From positions 1 through 64,000 of the IMG/VR virus record IMGVR_UViG_3300046355_000213: a DNA stretch of 64,000 bases. One strand, 5' to 3'. Positions 22,711 to 31,032 of this stretch are shown here, in pieces (position 1 is the stretch's first letter; each line of letters begins with the position of its first letter). A model generated the notes under the pieces. The model was given only the letters and a program-made list of their open reading frames with translations, searched no databases and had not been told where the DNA came from. Made by a program: the position numbers and the translations under genes. This DNA is from a virus.

Positions 22711-23574
22711 TTATGCGGTTAGTAGATGGTAGTATTCTTTGAAGTGCTTGATTCTATCTGGCAAACCTATGGTCCCGCCGTTTACACGTTTTGTAACGGC
22801 AGTAACAGTAGCCACATCTGATCCTTTATCACAGATGACCCACAGCTTGTTTGAATTAAAAAAGAATGCAGCTGAAGCCAGTGCATACTTAGTAGCTACC
22901 AACTCAGGATCTGCTACAATGTTCTCAGGAACAGTAGCATCAAAACGTGTGTAGTTCTCCTTACCGGTAAGTTGGATAAATCCTCTTCCGCGAAACTTGT
23001 ACCCGTCACCCGATGTCTCCGGACCATTGCCCATTCTGCCCGCATATACCCGGTTAGCAATCTTCTCTGGCTTACGCTCATAGTTGACTGCAATCTGGCC
23101 ATTGGGAAAGTATTTCTTGAAAATACCCATAAGCCCCTTAGCAGAGTAGTTAAGATTTTCCCGTGTTGCTTTAAAGCCTCCTGACTCATGGCCGCATTGT
23201 GCCAGAAAGTGTGCCAGACGTAAAGGTGTAGTAATACCAAAGCGGGCAGCAGTATCCGGTATCTGTGCAATCACATGATCCGGTATATGGCCTTTAAGCT
23301 TTTCCAGTTTAAAACCACTGTTAGTAGGTATAGTCACTGACGGTGCAGGAGCTGTCTGAGCAGCAACAACTGCAGAAGGCACTGGAGTGCCTGCACTAAA
23401 CATTTTACCCCAGGTACCCTCTCCCACAATACCATCAGCTGTTAGACCATGGGCAGATTGCCAGGCTTTAACCGCTTCTTCAGTCTTAGGACCAAATTTA
23501 CCAATAACGTCAACACCTAAAAGTGCCTGGAGCTTCTTTACATCTTCTCCTTCTGAGCCTCTTCTTAGTAGCAT
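22711..23574 (-). CDS. Endolysin: PG-binding domain plus GH19 catalytic domain
   Basis: 287 residues. Residues 1-62 are a peptidoglycan-binding domain of the PG_binding_1 type (GSEGEDVKKLQALLG ... FGPKTEEAVKAWQ ... DGIVGEGTWGKM), followed by an Ala/Pro linker to about 95 and a GH19 chitinase-like lysozyme domain. Catalytic Glu is E130 in CGHESGGF; other family blocks are ENLNYSAKGLM, YAGRMGNG, and GYKFRGRGFIQLTG. GH19 endolysins cleave the glycan strands of peptidoglycan. There is no signal peptide, so release needs the holin-like protein encoded upstream. Confidence 0.9.
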   Translation of the reverse strand: MLLRRGSEGEDVKKLQALLGVDVIGKFGPKTEEAVKAWQSAHGLTADGIVGEGTWGKMFSAGTPVPSAVVAAQTAPAPSVTIPTNSGFKLEKLKGHIPDHVIAQIPDTAARFGITTPLRLAHFLAQCGHESGGFKATRENLNYSAKGLMGIFKKYFPNGQIAVNYERKPEKIANRVYAGRMGNGPETSGDGYKFRGRGFIQLTGKENYTRFDATVPENIVADPELVATKYALASAAFFFNSNKLWVICDKGSDVATVTAVTKRVNGGTIGLPDRIKHFKEYYHLLTA

Positions 23575-23588
23575 AGGGTTATAGAATA

Positions 23589-23798
23589 TTAAACTGTAAG
23601 TTTTTTCTTCTTCTTGTAGTACTTACGCTTTTTCTTAACAGGAACAGCTTCCTCTGCAATGGTTTCTGCGACAGCATCAGGGATTTCTACGGGAAGAATA
23701 CTTACTTTCTCTTCTTGTGTAAATAGATCTGCTTCACTCAGTGAAACAGGGATAGTGTTTTTTGAGCTGAACAACCAGCTTAGTAATTGCTTAAACAT
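23589..23798 (-). CDS. Small protein with Lys-rich C-terminus (69 aa)
   Basis: A short amphipathic hydrophobic N-terminus (FKQLLSWLFSS), an acidic middle and a C-terminal run of Lys/Arg/Tyr (KKKRKYYKKKKK). The charge split suggests membrane or nucleic-acid contact. Position between the spanin-like gene and the endolysin gene suggests a lysis accessory, but nothing proves it. Confidence 0.5.
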   Translation of the reverse strand: MFKQLLSWLFSSKNTIPVSLSEADLFTQEEKVSILPVEIPDAVAETIAEEAVPVKKKRKYYKKKKKLTV

Positions 23799-23804
23799 GT
23801 TGGT

Positions 23805-24434
23805 TTACTTTTTTTTGTTGAGGTTTATTTTCCAGTATGACTCCACACCATAGGAGACTTGTCCCAAGGTATTAACCTGTGTGGAGATACCGTACAACTG
23901 GTCTTTCTTGGTCTTGTATACAAAACCCGCCTTGGCTCCAGTAATTCCAAGAGTGTTGTTGATATTAATACCACCGCCTACATAAAGCTGACGCTTAGGC
24001 TTGGCATAATTGTTAATGGTTGTATTCTTAGTGACTACAGGAATCATGTAATCATGTCTGTACTTACGCTTAAGAAGCTTATTCTCCTGCACTGTATCTG
24101 TGATAGACAGGTAACCAAAGTCATCTATCTTTACACTGTCAGAGTATACCCTCTTCAGGATAAACAGCTTAACTAAAGCATCATACTGTGCTTTAAGTGC
24201 AGGATAGTTTGTATCTGCAATGTACTCTGGCTTAGAGGCTACTGGTACTTCAATCTCTTTTAGTACCGGCACTTCCCTAACTACCAGGTGATCCTTGGGC
24301 TTACGCCAGAAAGTATCAACAACTACAGTGGTGTCGGATTTTGGCGTGTCATCACTGTGTGAAGAACACTGTCTTTGAAAAAAAAGTGTACCTACCAGAG
24401 CAATGATGACCAGTCCGGATAGTTTATCCTTCAT
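23805..24434 (-). CDS. Spanin-like membrane/periplasmic protein (209 aa)
   Basis: One N-terminal TM helix (residues 4-18, LSGLVIIALVGTLFF) and a periplasmic region with a central helix, ending in beta strands (LYVGGGININNTLGITGAKAGFVY, GVESYWKINL) like a small barrel or outer-membrane contact domain. A TM anchor plus periplasmic span beside holin and endolysin genes is the hallmark of Bacteroidota phage spanin-position proteins. Start set at ATG 24434 (MKDKLSG), which overlaps the holin gene by 11 bases; an upstream ATG gives an odd extra N-terminus. Confidence 0.6.
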   Translation of the reverse strand: MKDKLSGLVIIALVGTLFFQRQCSSHSDDTPKSDTTVVVDTFWRKPKDHLVVREVPVLKEIEVPVASKPEYIADTNYPALKAQYDALVKLFILKRVYSDSVKIDDFGYLSITDTVQENKLLKRKYRHDYMIPVVTKNTTINNYAKPKRQLYVGGGININNTLGITGAKAGFVYKTKKDQLYGISTQVNTLGQVSYGVESYWKINLNKKK

Positions 24435-24732
24435 CGTCTTCTGGTTCTGGTGTATACTTAGAAGGATCATCTTCCTTCTTTGTCTTCTTGCCCATCACAT
24501 TCTCTACACCAGAGATGCCAAAGCAACCCAGTACGATAATAGTGAATGCATTAAACACATAGTCGTTGATGACAAGCTCCTTGCCCATTGCACCTGTTAC
24601 CAGGTCAACGCCTACTACAATACACATTACTACAAAAGCAATAAAGCCAATGATGGACTTTTCATTCCAGTCATTGTCATCTTTAAAGATGCTGAAAAAT
24701 GAACTCTTAGGTTCTTCAATGATATGTTTCAT
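24424..24732 (-). CDS. Holin-like membrane protein (102 aa)
   Basis: Two hydrophobic helices (about residues 25-46, IIGFIAFVVMCIVVGVDLVTG, and 55-77) separated by a short loop, with a charged acidic tail. This is the topology of phage_holin-like proteins. It is placed directly upstream of the spanin-like and endolysin genes, supporting a role in membrane permeabilisation at lysis. Confidence 0.7.
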   Translation of the reverse strand: MKHIIEEPKSSFFSIFKDDNDWNEKSIIGFIAFVVMCIVVGVDLVTGAMGKELVINDYVFNAFTIIVLGCFGISGVENVMGKKTKKEDDPSKYTPEPEDDEG

Positions 24733-25028
24733 TTGGTCTTAGGGGTTAGTCTGTTATCAGGGAGTATAGCCACCATTTCATACTTAAGCGGCTTGGAGTC
24801 TTTATCCGGAGGGTTAGGTAATTCTAAGGATACAATAGAGGCGTTTTTATATACCATGCGCTCCAGGTTGTCAATGCGCGTCTTGTCAATGCTGCTCTGA
24901 GTCATCAGGGCTTTGACATCCTGCTTTATTTCGCGGATGTCAGCATACACTAACATAATGAAGCCAGATAGTACTGTCGGAAATAGATACGACTTAATGG
25001 CTCTTAGAGGGTCATTAGCAGGAGACAT
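24729..25028 (-). CDS. Single-TM protein in lysis cassette (99 aa)
   Basis: One TM helix (about residues 13-31, LFPTVLSGFIMLVYADI), then a short coiled coil (REIKQDVKALMTQSSIDKTRIDNLERMV) and a polar tail. Similar to small accessory or antiholin-type proteins of Bacteroidota phages. Overlaps the holin gene by 4 bases. Confidence 0.55.
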   Translation of the reverse strand: MSPANDPLRAIKSYLFPTVLSGFIMLVYADIREIKQDVKALMTQSSIDKTRIDNLERMVYKNASIVSLELPNPPDKDSKPLKYEMVAILPDNRLTPKTK

Positions 25029-25059
25029 AGAATAACAGGATTACAGGTAAAGAAAACTA

Positions 25060-25620
25060 TTACTCTTCGCTTCCAGGAGTGATCACAACACTGATCTGAG
25101 CAGTTGTACTTCCACCTGCATTAGTTGCCGTGATAGTATGTGTAGTTGTTCCCACGTTTGCCGTAGGCGTACCAGAGATTACACCAGTTGTAGTGTCTAA
25201 GCTTAATCCTGCAGGCAATGCCGGAGCCACAGCGTATGAATCCACCGTTCCTGTTACCACAGGGCTTACAGGTGTGATAGCTGCATTCTGTGCTGATGAT
25301 GCAGGGAAGTTATAGCTCAATGCCGAAGGTGCAGCAAGAGCAGTTCCTATAATCACTTTGAACTCATAGACCTGACCTGCAGGCTTCTTTGTACCTGAGA
25401 TTAAACTGTTAGGGATAATAGACCCGTCTGCTCTCTTTCTTACAAAGAAACGTAAGCCTGAAGCTGAAGGAGATACCTTTTGGCCAGCTAAGGCCACATA
25501 GTTTTTAGGCTGGATCTCCACCAAATTAGCAGTAGGTGCTTGCTTAAATCCCATAAGCGTACCTAAAATAGGATAGCCATCCTGGGTCTTCTGAGCAAAA
25601 TATTTTAATACAGTTGCCAT
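25060..25620 (-). CDS. Ig-like domain protein, possible virion decoration (186 aa)
   Basis: Residues 1-95 are a beta-rich domain (YFAQKTQDGYPILGTLMG, NYVALAGQKVSPS). Residues about 100-183 form a He_PIG/cadherin-like Ig domain with its typical block PALPAGLSLDTTTGVISGTPT and a terminal TAQISVVITPG strand. No signal peptide, so this is more likely a virion protein (head or tail decoration that sticks to surfaces) than a secreted one. First gene of the minus-strand late block. Confidence 0.65.
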   Translation of the reverse strand: MATVLKYFAQKTQDGYPILGTLMGFKQAPTANLVEIQPKNYVALAGQKVSPSASGLRFFVRKRADGSIIPNSLISGTKKPAGQVYEFKVIIGTALAAPSALSYNFPASSAQNAAITPVSPVVTGTVDSYAVAPALPAGLSLDTTTGVISGTPTANVGTTTHTITATNAGGSTTAQISVVITPGSEE

Positions 25621-25744
25621 AATTGTAGAACTTGTGTATGTTTGTAGACTTTGTTGTAGACGAGTGGGGAACGTAGGAGGAAACCTCTACAGTATAATAT
25701 ACAGAAAAAAAAGCTAATTACCCTATTAAAATTGTGAAAAAAGC
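25621..25744 (+). promoter_or_regulatory. Divergent intergenic hub with three TTGTAGA sites
   Basis: Separates the leftward lysis/envelope block from the rightward replication block. TTGTAGAAC (25623-25631), TTGTAGACT (25642-25650) and TTGTAGACG (25654-25662) lie on the + strand; the second copy is embedded in TATGTTTG, a TAnnTTTG match. The last 60 bases are AT-rich (GTATAATATAC, runs of A). Divergent promoters and an origin of replication are both possible here. Confidence 0.5.
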
Positions 25745-26290
25745 ATGCAAGACACAGCGAACTATGCACTGACTCTGCAGCGAAAGCTGATTACAGAGTT
25801 TAAACAAAAATTTTATGAGAAGTTGGGCTATTACCCCGAAGTAATTACCCATACTACAGAAGTGGTACCAACTGGTACATCGAAGATTATGCGGATACCC
25901 CTGGATGAACTTAAAGAGATATTTGACACCCGTCTCTTAAGGCCCCTGGTAGCCACAATACATGGTGCTCAGTGGATAACAACCATCAGTAACCGTAGCC
26001 GTATCCGGGATATATGTGAACTCCGGTATATGTATTATAAAATAGCCTCACTTATGGGCTATTCATGGTGTGCCATTGGCCGTAGTTTGCGCATGGACCA
26101 CAGCTCTGTTATGCACGGAGTCCAGACTTTAAACGGACACCTGGAAACAGACCCAGGAGTAAGACAAGATTATTACAATACCCTGTTACAAATTAAACAA
26201 ATCATTGACAATGAATACAGACATCTGGAATGTGCTGGTCAAGTACAGGATGAGTCCCAACCAGTTATACCTGATTCACTGCATCTCTGA
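25745..26290 (+). CDS. DnaA domain IV-like DNA-binding protein
   Basis: 181 residues without an ATPase domain. Residues about 85-140 read RSRIRDICELRYMYYKIASL ... SWCAIGRSLRMDHSSVMHGV, matching DnaA domain IV, in which a helix-turn-helix and the DHSTV-type signature (here DHSSVMHG) bind DnaA boxes. Free-standing DnaA-C-like proteins occur in phages and are presumed to mark a replication origin or to interfere with host initiation. It is the first gene of the replication operon, downstream of the AT-rich hub. Confidence 0.75.
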   Translation: MQDTANYALTLQRKLITEFKQKFYEKLGYYPEVITHTTEVVPTGTSKIMRIPLDELKEIFDTRLLRPLVATIHGAQWITTISNRSRIRDICELRYMYYKIASLMGYSWCAIGRSLRMDHSSVMHGVQTLNGHLETDPGVRQDYYNTLLQIKQIIDNEYRHLECAGQVQDESQPVIPDSLHL

Positions 26291-26792
26291 GAACATGGTT
26301 CCTGCTGAAATCATCAACGTCAAAGCCGAAGGCAATATCTGCCGGATGCTGGGCCTGATAGACGAAGAAAACAAACTCACAGACGCAGCTAAAGGAGTGC
26401 TGGTAGAGGTCAACAATGTAGTTGGCAAAGCCAAACGGAAGACACAGAAGGTCCTGTTGGGAAAAGACCACGAACAGTATATTATCCTGTACCGTGACAT
26501 GTGGCCCAAGGGCAATCTTCCCAGTGGCAAACCCGCAAGACTCAGCATACCTGACTTGCGTAAGAAGTTCACCGACTTCTTTAAAGTACATGATTATAAC
26601 TGGGGCATTATTCTTAAAGCCACCCAGGAATACATCAGACAAAAAGAACACAGCCAGTTCATGATGACCTCCGGGTATTTTATCATGAAAAATGAACAAT
26701 CAGAGCTAGCCAGTTACTGTGAACTGGTAGAAGATCCTAGCTTTGTGCAGCAATCCACTGTCAATTTGTACAGCCACATGACGGCAGAATAA
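26211..26792 (+). CDS. Hypothetical protein (193 aa)
   Basis: Helical protein with a basic middle (KAKRKTQKVLLGKDHEQYI). Overlaps the DnaA-like gene by 80 bases if ATG 26211 is used; ATG 26250 reduces this to 41 bases. The N-terminal part (LYLIHCISENMVP...) looks like a winged-helix-type helical bundle and could be a replication initiator accessory; this is inference. Confidence 0.55.
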   Translation: MNTDIWNVLVKYRMSPNQLYLIHCISENMVPAEIINVKAEGNICRMLGLIDEENKLTDAAKGVLVEVNNVVGKAKRKTQKVLLGKDHEQYIILYRDMWPKGNLPSGKPARLSIPDLRKKFTDFFKVHDYNWGIILKATQEYIRQKEHSQFMMTSGYFIMKNEQSELASYCELVEDPSFVQQSTVNLYSHMTAE

Positions 26793-26796
26793 TTAT

Positions 26797-26857
26797 TTGT
26801 AGAGGTTATTGCATTTATTGTAGAGGTGTATTATATTTACAACCCCAAAGTCTACAA
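26797..26857 (+). promoter_or_regulatory. Promoter with TTGTAGAGG pair
   Basis: TTGTAGAGG at 26797-26805 and again at 26818-26826 (21 bases apart), followed by TATATTTA at 26832-26839, close to the TAnnTTTG -7 box. An inverted copy of the repeat lies at 26849-26857. The DnaB-like gene starts at 26881. Confidence 0.55.
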
Positions 26858-26880
26858 GGTCACACAATTTATAAACAAAC

Positions 26881-27858
26881 ATGAACAACGAGGTCAAACC
26901 CAGGGAATTATGGACCAGGCTTGATGTCCTGCATAAACAGGGGATTGAGTACATGGTGAAACGCAAGGCGGGTTTAGTTACTTCTTTGAGAACACCATGG
27001 CAAAAATTTGATGACATAGGGATGGGCGGCCTGGAATGGGGCACCATAACTACTATTGGCGGACGTTCAGGAGATGGTAAGACTGCCATTCTTTTACAGA
27101 TAACCCGCAACCTGCACCAGCTGAATCCACAGGAAGAGTTTGCTATCCTGGACTTTCAGTTCGAGATGACCGCAGAGAAGACTGCTCTAAGAGAGTTCTC
27201 CTCCTACACCAAAAAGAGTATCAAGCAACTGGGCAGTGCCATCGGCACCATTGACCAGTCTACTATTGACCTACTGCGCACTTATTCAGAAGCACACAAG
27301 GACCGGGATATCTACCAGATAGACCAGAAGATGACTGTGCCCATGATCAAGCGGCAGATCGTAGAGTTCTATAGAAAAGTACAGAAGCCCGTAGTTATTA
27401 CCATTGACCACTCTTACCTGGTTCAGGTGGGTGATGAGAAAAGTGAGTTGGCTATGCTTCACAATCTTGGCAGCATGATGACTGAGTTGAAAAAATCCAT
27501 GCCCTGTCTGTTCATTGTACTAAGCCAAATGAAAAGAGACATAGAGGACCAGTTACGCAGAACACCAGGAAGAGCAGGTAATTATCCTACCTCCTCTGAC
27601 TTCTACGGTGGCGATGCGCTATACAATCACTCAGACATCATGATTGCCATTGACCGCCCTTTCCAAAAAGGCGTGGTGCCTTACGGGCCACAGGAATTTA
27701 ACGTGCATCCAAGCCATGTCATACTCCATGTACTCAAAGCGCGTGACGGGGCTCCGGATAAATTATTATTCTTTGAAGGGGACTTTGCAAACATGACCCT
27801 CAAAGAGTGCAGCCCGCCACCGTGCAACAAACCAGTTTTTATACAATCAAAACCATAG
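26881..27858 (+). CDS. DnaB-like replicative helicase (C-terminal domain)
   Basis: 325 residues with the RecA-type core of DnaB: Walker A GRSGDGKT (61-68), FQFEMTAEK, Walker B VVITIDH (171-177), SQMKRDIE and an R-finger-like region, plus the DnaB pattern SDFYGGDALYNHSD. It lacks the N-terminal collar domain of bacterial DnaB and starts about 30 residues before the RecA core, as in phage helicases that work with a separate primase. The primase gene lies 2.2 kb downstream in the same operon. Confidence 0.85.
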   Translation: MNNEVKPRELWTRLDVLHKQGIEYMVKRKAGLVTSLRTPWQKFDDIGMGGLEWGTITTIGGRSGDGKTAILLQITRNLHQLNPQEEFAILDFQFEMTAEKTALREFSSYTKKSIKQLGSAIGTIDQSTIDLLRTYSEAHKDRDIYQIDQKMTVPMIKRQIVEFYRKVQKPVVITIDHSYLVQVGDEKSELAMLHNLGSMMTELKKSMPCLFIVLSQMKRDIEDQLRRTPGRAGNYPTSSDFYGGDALYNHSDIMIAIDRPFQKGVVPYGPQEFNVHPSHVILHVLKARDGAPDKLLFFEGDFANMTLKECSPPPCNKPVFIQSKP

Positions 27859-27862
27859 TAAC

Positions 27863-28456
27863 ATGTACAGTACAAAAGAAGTCAGAAATACTTCTGAGAT
27901 TAAAGCAGAGAACCGAAAAGCTCTGCGGGAGTATCACAGACAGACCCTGGCAGAGATGAACGCACCAGAAACGTCCCTGGATGGTAAGGTGGCCTTTATG
28001 TATAACAACCGCAAGGTCGTTACTGTATTTGGCAACCAGATGAACCGGGAACCTTCCGGTTACTTCTTTGAGATCACAGACAATGTGAACAATCCTGTTG
28101 ACCCCAAGCGTACCCTGTATTGGATAAGACCCAATGCTAACTACAGCGAAGAGTATGAAGAACAGGTAGAGAAGAACAACACCCTGGGGTATGTAACCCC
28201 TGAGACAAAAATGTATTATCTACCTCTTGAAGAGGCTGTTCCGGTAACCAAGGGAGCCAAAGCAGCAGCAGCTATCATGAGTTCAAAAGAGGTCTTTGCC
28301 CTGGATAAGATTGACACAACCGTGCCTGATGAAGACATGGACCTGTCGCGCATGACTATCCTGGACCAACTGGCCATTACACAGCTGGAACCTGTGAGTA
28401 ACAAGAAGTTCCTCAATGACAAAATTAAGGCCATAAAACAAGCAAGAAAGAACTAA
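27863..28456 (+). CDS. Hypothetical protein (197 aa)
   Basis: Lies between the DnaB-like and Sak4-like genes with 2-4 base gaps. N-terminal charged helix, a beta-rich middle (KVAFMYNNRKVVTVFGNQ, YFFEITDN) and a C-terminal helical tail of Lys/Asn. No family recognised; position suggests a replication accessory such as a helicase loader, but no ATP motif is present. Confidence 0.6.
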   Translation: MYSTKEVRNTSEIKAENRKALREYHRQTLAEMNAPETSLDGKVAFMYNNRKVVTVFGNQMNREPSGYFFEITDNVNNPVDPKRTLYWIRPNANYSEEYEEQVEKNNTLGYVTPETKMYYLPLEEAVPVTKGAKAAAAIMSSKEVFALDKIDTTVPDEDMDLSRMTILDQLAITQLEPVSNKKFLNDKIKAIKQARKN

Positions 28457-28458
28457 AC

Positions 28459-29208
28459 ATGGAACCTGGAACAATTGTGCTGCCGACTGCACCTATTGCG
28501 GCAACAACCCAAAACCCGAAGAACCTCATCCTGTTCTCTAAGCCTAAAGTAGGCAAGACAGAACTATTGGCAGGTTTACAGGACTGCCTGATCATTGACC
28601 TTGAGAATGGTACTGACTACGTAAATGCTATGAAGCTAAAAGCGGCGTCAGTAAAGGACATCAAGAGCATTGGCCAGGCTATTATTCAGGCTGGAAAGCC
28701 CTACAAGTACATCGCTGTGGACACTATCACGGCACTAGAAGAAATGTGTATCCCCTATGCAGAACAGCTGTATAGCAATACACCTATGGGTAAGAACTGG
28801 TTTACCAAGGGCAAGGCCGAGTACGGCACTATCCTGAACATGCCACAGGGTGCTGGTTATCCTTACCTAAGAGAAGCTTTCTCCAAGGTAATTGACTACA
28901 TCAAAACCCTGGCACCGCACGTGATCTTAGTGGGACACGTAAAAGACACCGTCATTGACAAAAATGGCACGGATGTAAATGCTCTTGAGCTTGACCTAAC
29001 AGGCAAGATTAAACGCATCACCTGTGCCAACTCGGATGCTATTGGATATCTCTACCGCAAAGGCAAGGAGAACATCCTGAGCTTCCAGACAACAGATGAC
29101 ATTGCCTGTGGTGCAAGACCCACCCACCTCCAGAACAAGGAGATTGTAGTATCAGAGATGACAGACAAAGGTGTTGTCACTCACTGGGACAAAGTATTCA
29201 TTTCATAA
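28459..29208 (+). CDS. Sak4-like RecA-fold ATPase (AAA_24 type)
   Basis: 249 residues; Walker A SKPKVGKT (27-34), LIIDLENGTD and Walker B YIAVDTITAL (84-93). This layout is that of the small phage nucleotide-binding proteins called AAA_24, which include the Sak4 single-strand annealing recombinases. Directly followed by an SSB-like gene, as is typical for Sak4, and with a PD-(D/E)XK exonuclease further along, it would form a recombination module. Confidence 0.8.
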   Translation: MEPGTIVLPTAPIAATTQNPKNLILFSKPKVGKTELLAGLQDCLIIDLENGTDYVNAMKLKAASVKDIKSIGQAIIQAGKPYKYIAVDTITALEEMCIPYAEQLYSNTPMGKNWFTKGKAEYGTILNMPQGAGYPYLREAFSKVIDYIKTLAPHVILVGHVKDTVIDKNGTDVNALELDLTGKIKRITCANSDAIGYLYRKGKENILSFQTTDDIACGARPTHLQNKEIVVSEMTDKGVVTHWDKVFIS

Positions 29209-29234
29209 GTAAATTTTTTAAACAACTATATAAT

Positions 29235-29954
29235 ATGCTTAGTACAAGAAACGTAAAAGACACAGCGGGATCAGGTAAGACAAACGCAAAGATTCAACCA
29301 GGTAATCATACTGTGAAGATCCACAGTGTGGAATTAAAAGAGGGTTACAACTTCCAGCAGACCCGTGGCTATGAGGTCATCTTAAATGTAGAGACTTCTC
29401 CTATCGGGGAAGACTTTGAAGGCTTCTTGGTAAACAAAGATAATCCTTCTGGTCCCCGTTATTTGGGTCAGGTAGGCCGTGTGAAATTCCAGTACCACAG
29501 CTTTGCAGATGGTGTTACTAAAAACGGTACACCAACCAACCGTGACAACAGTATCTTAAGTGCCATGGTACGTATTGCTAACGTTTTGGGTGTACGCCAG
29601 GAATTGGATGACACCATTGACGCCGCAGCTATTTCCCGCATTGAAGAATTGATGCCGGTAGCTACCCAGGTGTTCCGTGGCAAGTGGTTGGATACTTGTA
29701 TCTGTGGCCGTGCCTACAAGGACAAGGGAGGCTATACAGCGTACGAACTGTTCATGCCTTATACAAGACAAGGTAAACTTGGTTTTGAGGGCAAGGGAGC
29801 CAACACAGGCAACCTGCAGGTGTTTGATGCGGCAACGCACATCATCCCGGTAAAAGAAGACAAACCGGTACAAGGCTTTGAGCCAGTGAACAACGGTATG
29901 GACTTCTCTGCAGCCCCTGCAACAGCAAGCAACGGTGACTTTGACTTGATGTAA
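29235..29954 (+). CDS. SSB-like single-stranded DNA-binding protein
   Basis: 239 residues, beta-rich (HTVKIHSVELKEGYNF, YEVILNVETSP, GRVKFQYHSF) with an unstructured tail ending in the acidic/hydrophobic GDFDLM, the SSB hallmark for recruiting partners. Directly follows the Sak4-like gene. Sequence similarity to textbook SSB is weak, so the call rests on fold pattern, C-terminal tip and context. Confidence 0.65.
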   Translation: MLSTRNVKDTAGSGKTNAKIQPGNHTVKIHSVELKEGYNFQQTRGYEVILNVETSPIGEDFEGFLVNKDNPSGPRYLGQVGRVKFQYHSFADGVTKNGTPTNRDNSILSAMVRIANVLGVRQELDDTIDAAAISRIEELMPVATQVFRGKWLDTCICGRAYKDKGGYTAYELFMPYTRQGKLGFEGKGANTGNLQVFDAATHIIPVKEDKPVQGFEPVNNGMDFSAAPATASNGDFDLM

Positions 29955-29984
29955 CAGTAACAATTTGTTTTTGTGTGATTGTGC

Positions 29985-30011
29985 AAGGGTAGGGAGTTTC
30001 TCTCTACCCTT
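29985..30011 (+). promoter_or_regulatory. Perfect 12-bp hairpin without T-tract
   Basis: AAGGGTAGGGAG (29985-29996), loop TTT, CTCTCTACCCTT (30000-30011); one pair is a G-T. It is followed by CATTG rather than a T-run, so it is not a standard terminator. It lies 26 bases before the primase start and may stabilise the 3' end of the SSB-like mRNA or slow the transition to the primase. Confidence 0.65.
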
Positions 30012-30036
30012 CATTGTCCACTTTAATTTCAGCTGT

Positions 30037-31032
30037 ATGCTTAAGACAAAAAACCTAGTCTCTGGTGTCAAGGAAGTCCCTTACACCTGGATATTTGAAC
30101 ACTACTGCAACTTACCCGAGAAGCTTGGCGGACAAGACCTGAAGATAACAAGTCTCTGGAAAAATGAGCGTACTCCCAGTATGTGTATTTACTTTGACAG
30201 AACCGCTAATAAGTATAAGTTCAAAGACTTCAGTACAGACAGACAAGGTGATGCCTACACGCTGGTAAAAGAACTGAAGAACTGTGACTTCTATCAGGCT
30301 GCTCATGATATTGTAGACAACTATAATGAGTTTGTACTGCACAACAACGGCGGCTATGATATACAGGAATTCAAGAAGCAAAGCAAATATAGGGTAGTTG
30401 ACACCGTTGTCCGTGGCTGGACCACTGCTGACCAGTATTTCTGGACCAAGTTTAATATTGGCTCCAGGCTGTTGGAACAGCACTGCGTAAAGCCTCTGGA
30501 GAGCTATACCATGAGCAAGGAAGAAGATGGTGATGTTAAGACGCTGGAGATCTCCGGCAGGAACATCTACGGATACTTCAAAGCCAATGGAGAGCTCTAT
30601 AAAATTTATCAGCCCAAGGTACAGGACAAGAAATTCATTAAAGTTAAAGACTATGTGCAGGGTTCCGAGCAGCTAAAAGGACATGACTACCTGGTCATTG
30701 CCTCTTCCCTCAAGGACCTGATGTCACTGAAGAGTCTAAACCTTAAAGTAGATGTTATTGCTCCTGACTCTGAGAACTCCATGATCAAAAAAGAGATGAT
30801 GGAAGAGCTCAAGAGCAGGTACAAAACTGTCATCACCCTCTTTGACAATGATGAAGCTGGTATCAAGGCAATGAATAAGTATGAAGAGCAGTATCAGATT
30901 CCATTTATCCACCTCAGGATGAGTAAAGACCTGGCGGACAGTGTTCGGGACTTCGGTTCCAGGGAGACTACCGTTAAGCTGGTGCCTTTACTTAACCGCA
31001 GAATAGTAACTGAAGACCATGCTCAAGACTAG
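30037..31032 (+). CDS. DnaG-like primase with TOPRIM domain
   Basis: 331 residues. N-terminal region has KITSLWKNERTPSM, the post-zinc-finger pattern of CHC2 primases without the zinc cysteines, followed by KFKDFST. A TOPRIM domain occupies about 216-300: LVIASSLKDLMSL and LFDNDEAG (D270, D272, G275). The catalytic Glu of the first TOPRIM motif is not obvious (ASSLKD). Expected to make RNA primers with the DnaB-like helicase. Start set at ATG 30037; the frame opens earlier, but the hairpin lies there. Confidence 0.8.
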   Translation: MLKTKNLVSGVKEVPYTWIFEHYCNLPEKLGGQDLKITSLWKNERTPSMCIYFDRTANKYKFKDFSTDRQGDAYTLVKELKNCDFYQAAHDIVDNYNEFVLHNNGGYDIQEFKKQSKYRVVDTVVRGWTTADQYFWTKFNIGSRLLEQHCVKPLESYTMSKEEDGDVKTLEISGRNIYGYFKANGELYKIYQPKVQDKKFIKVKDYVQGSEQLKGHDYLVIASSLKDLMSLKSLNLKVDVIAPDSENSMIKKEMMEELKSRYKTVITLFDNDEAGIKAMNKYEEQYQIPFIHLRMSKDLADSVRDFGSRETTVKLVPLLNRRIVTEDHAQD

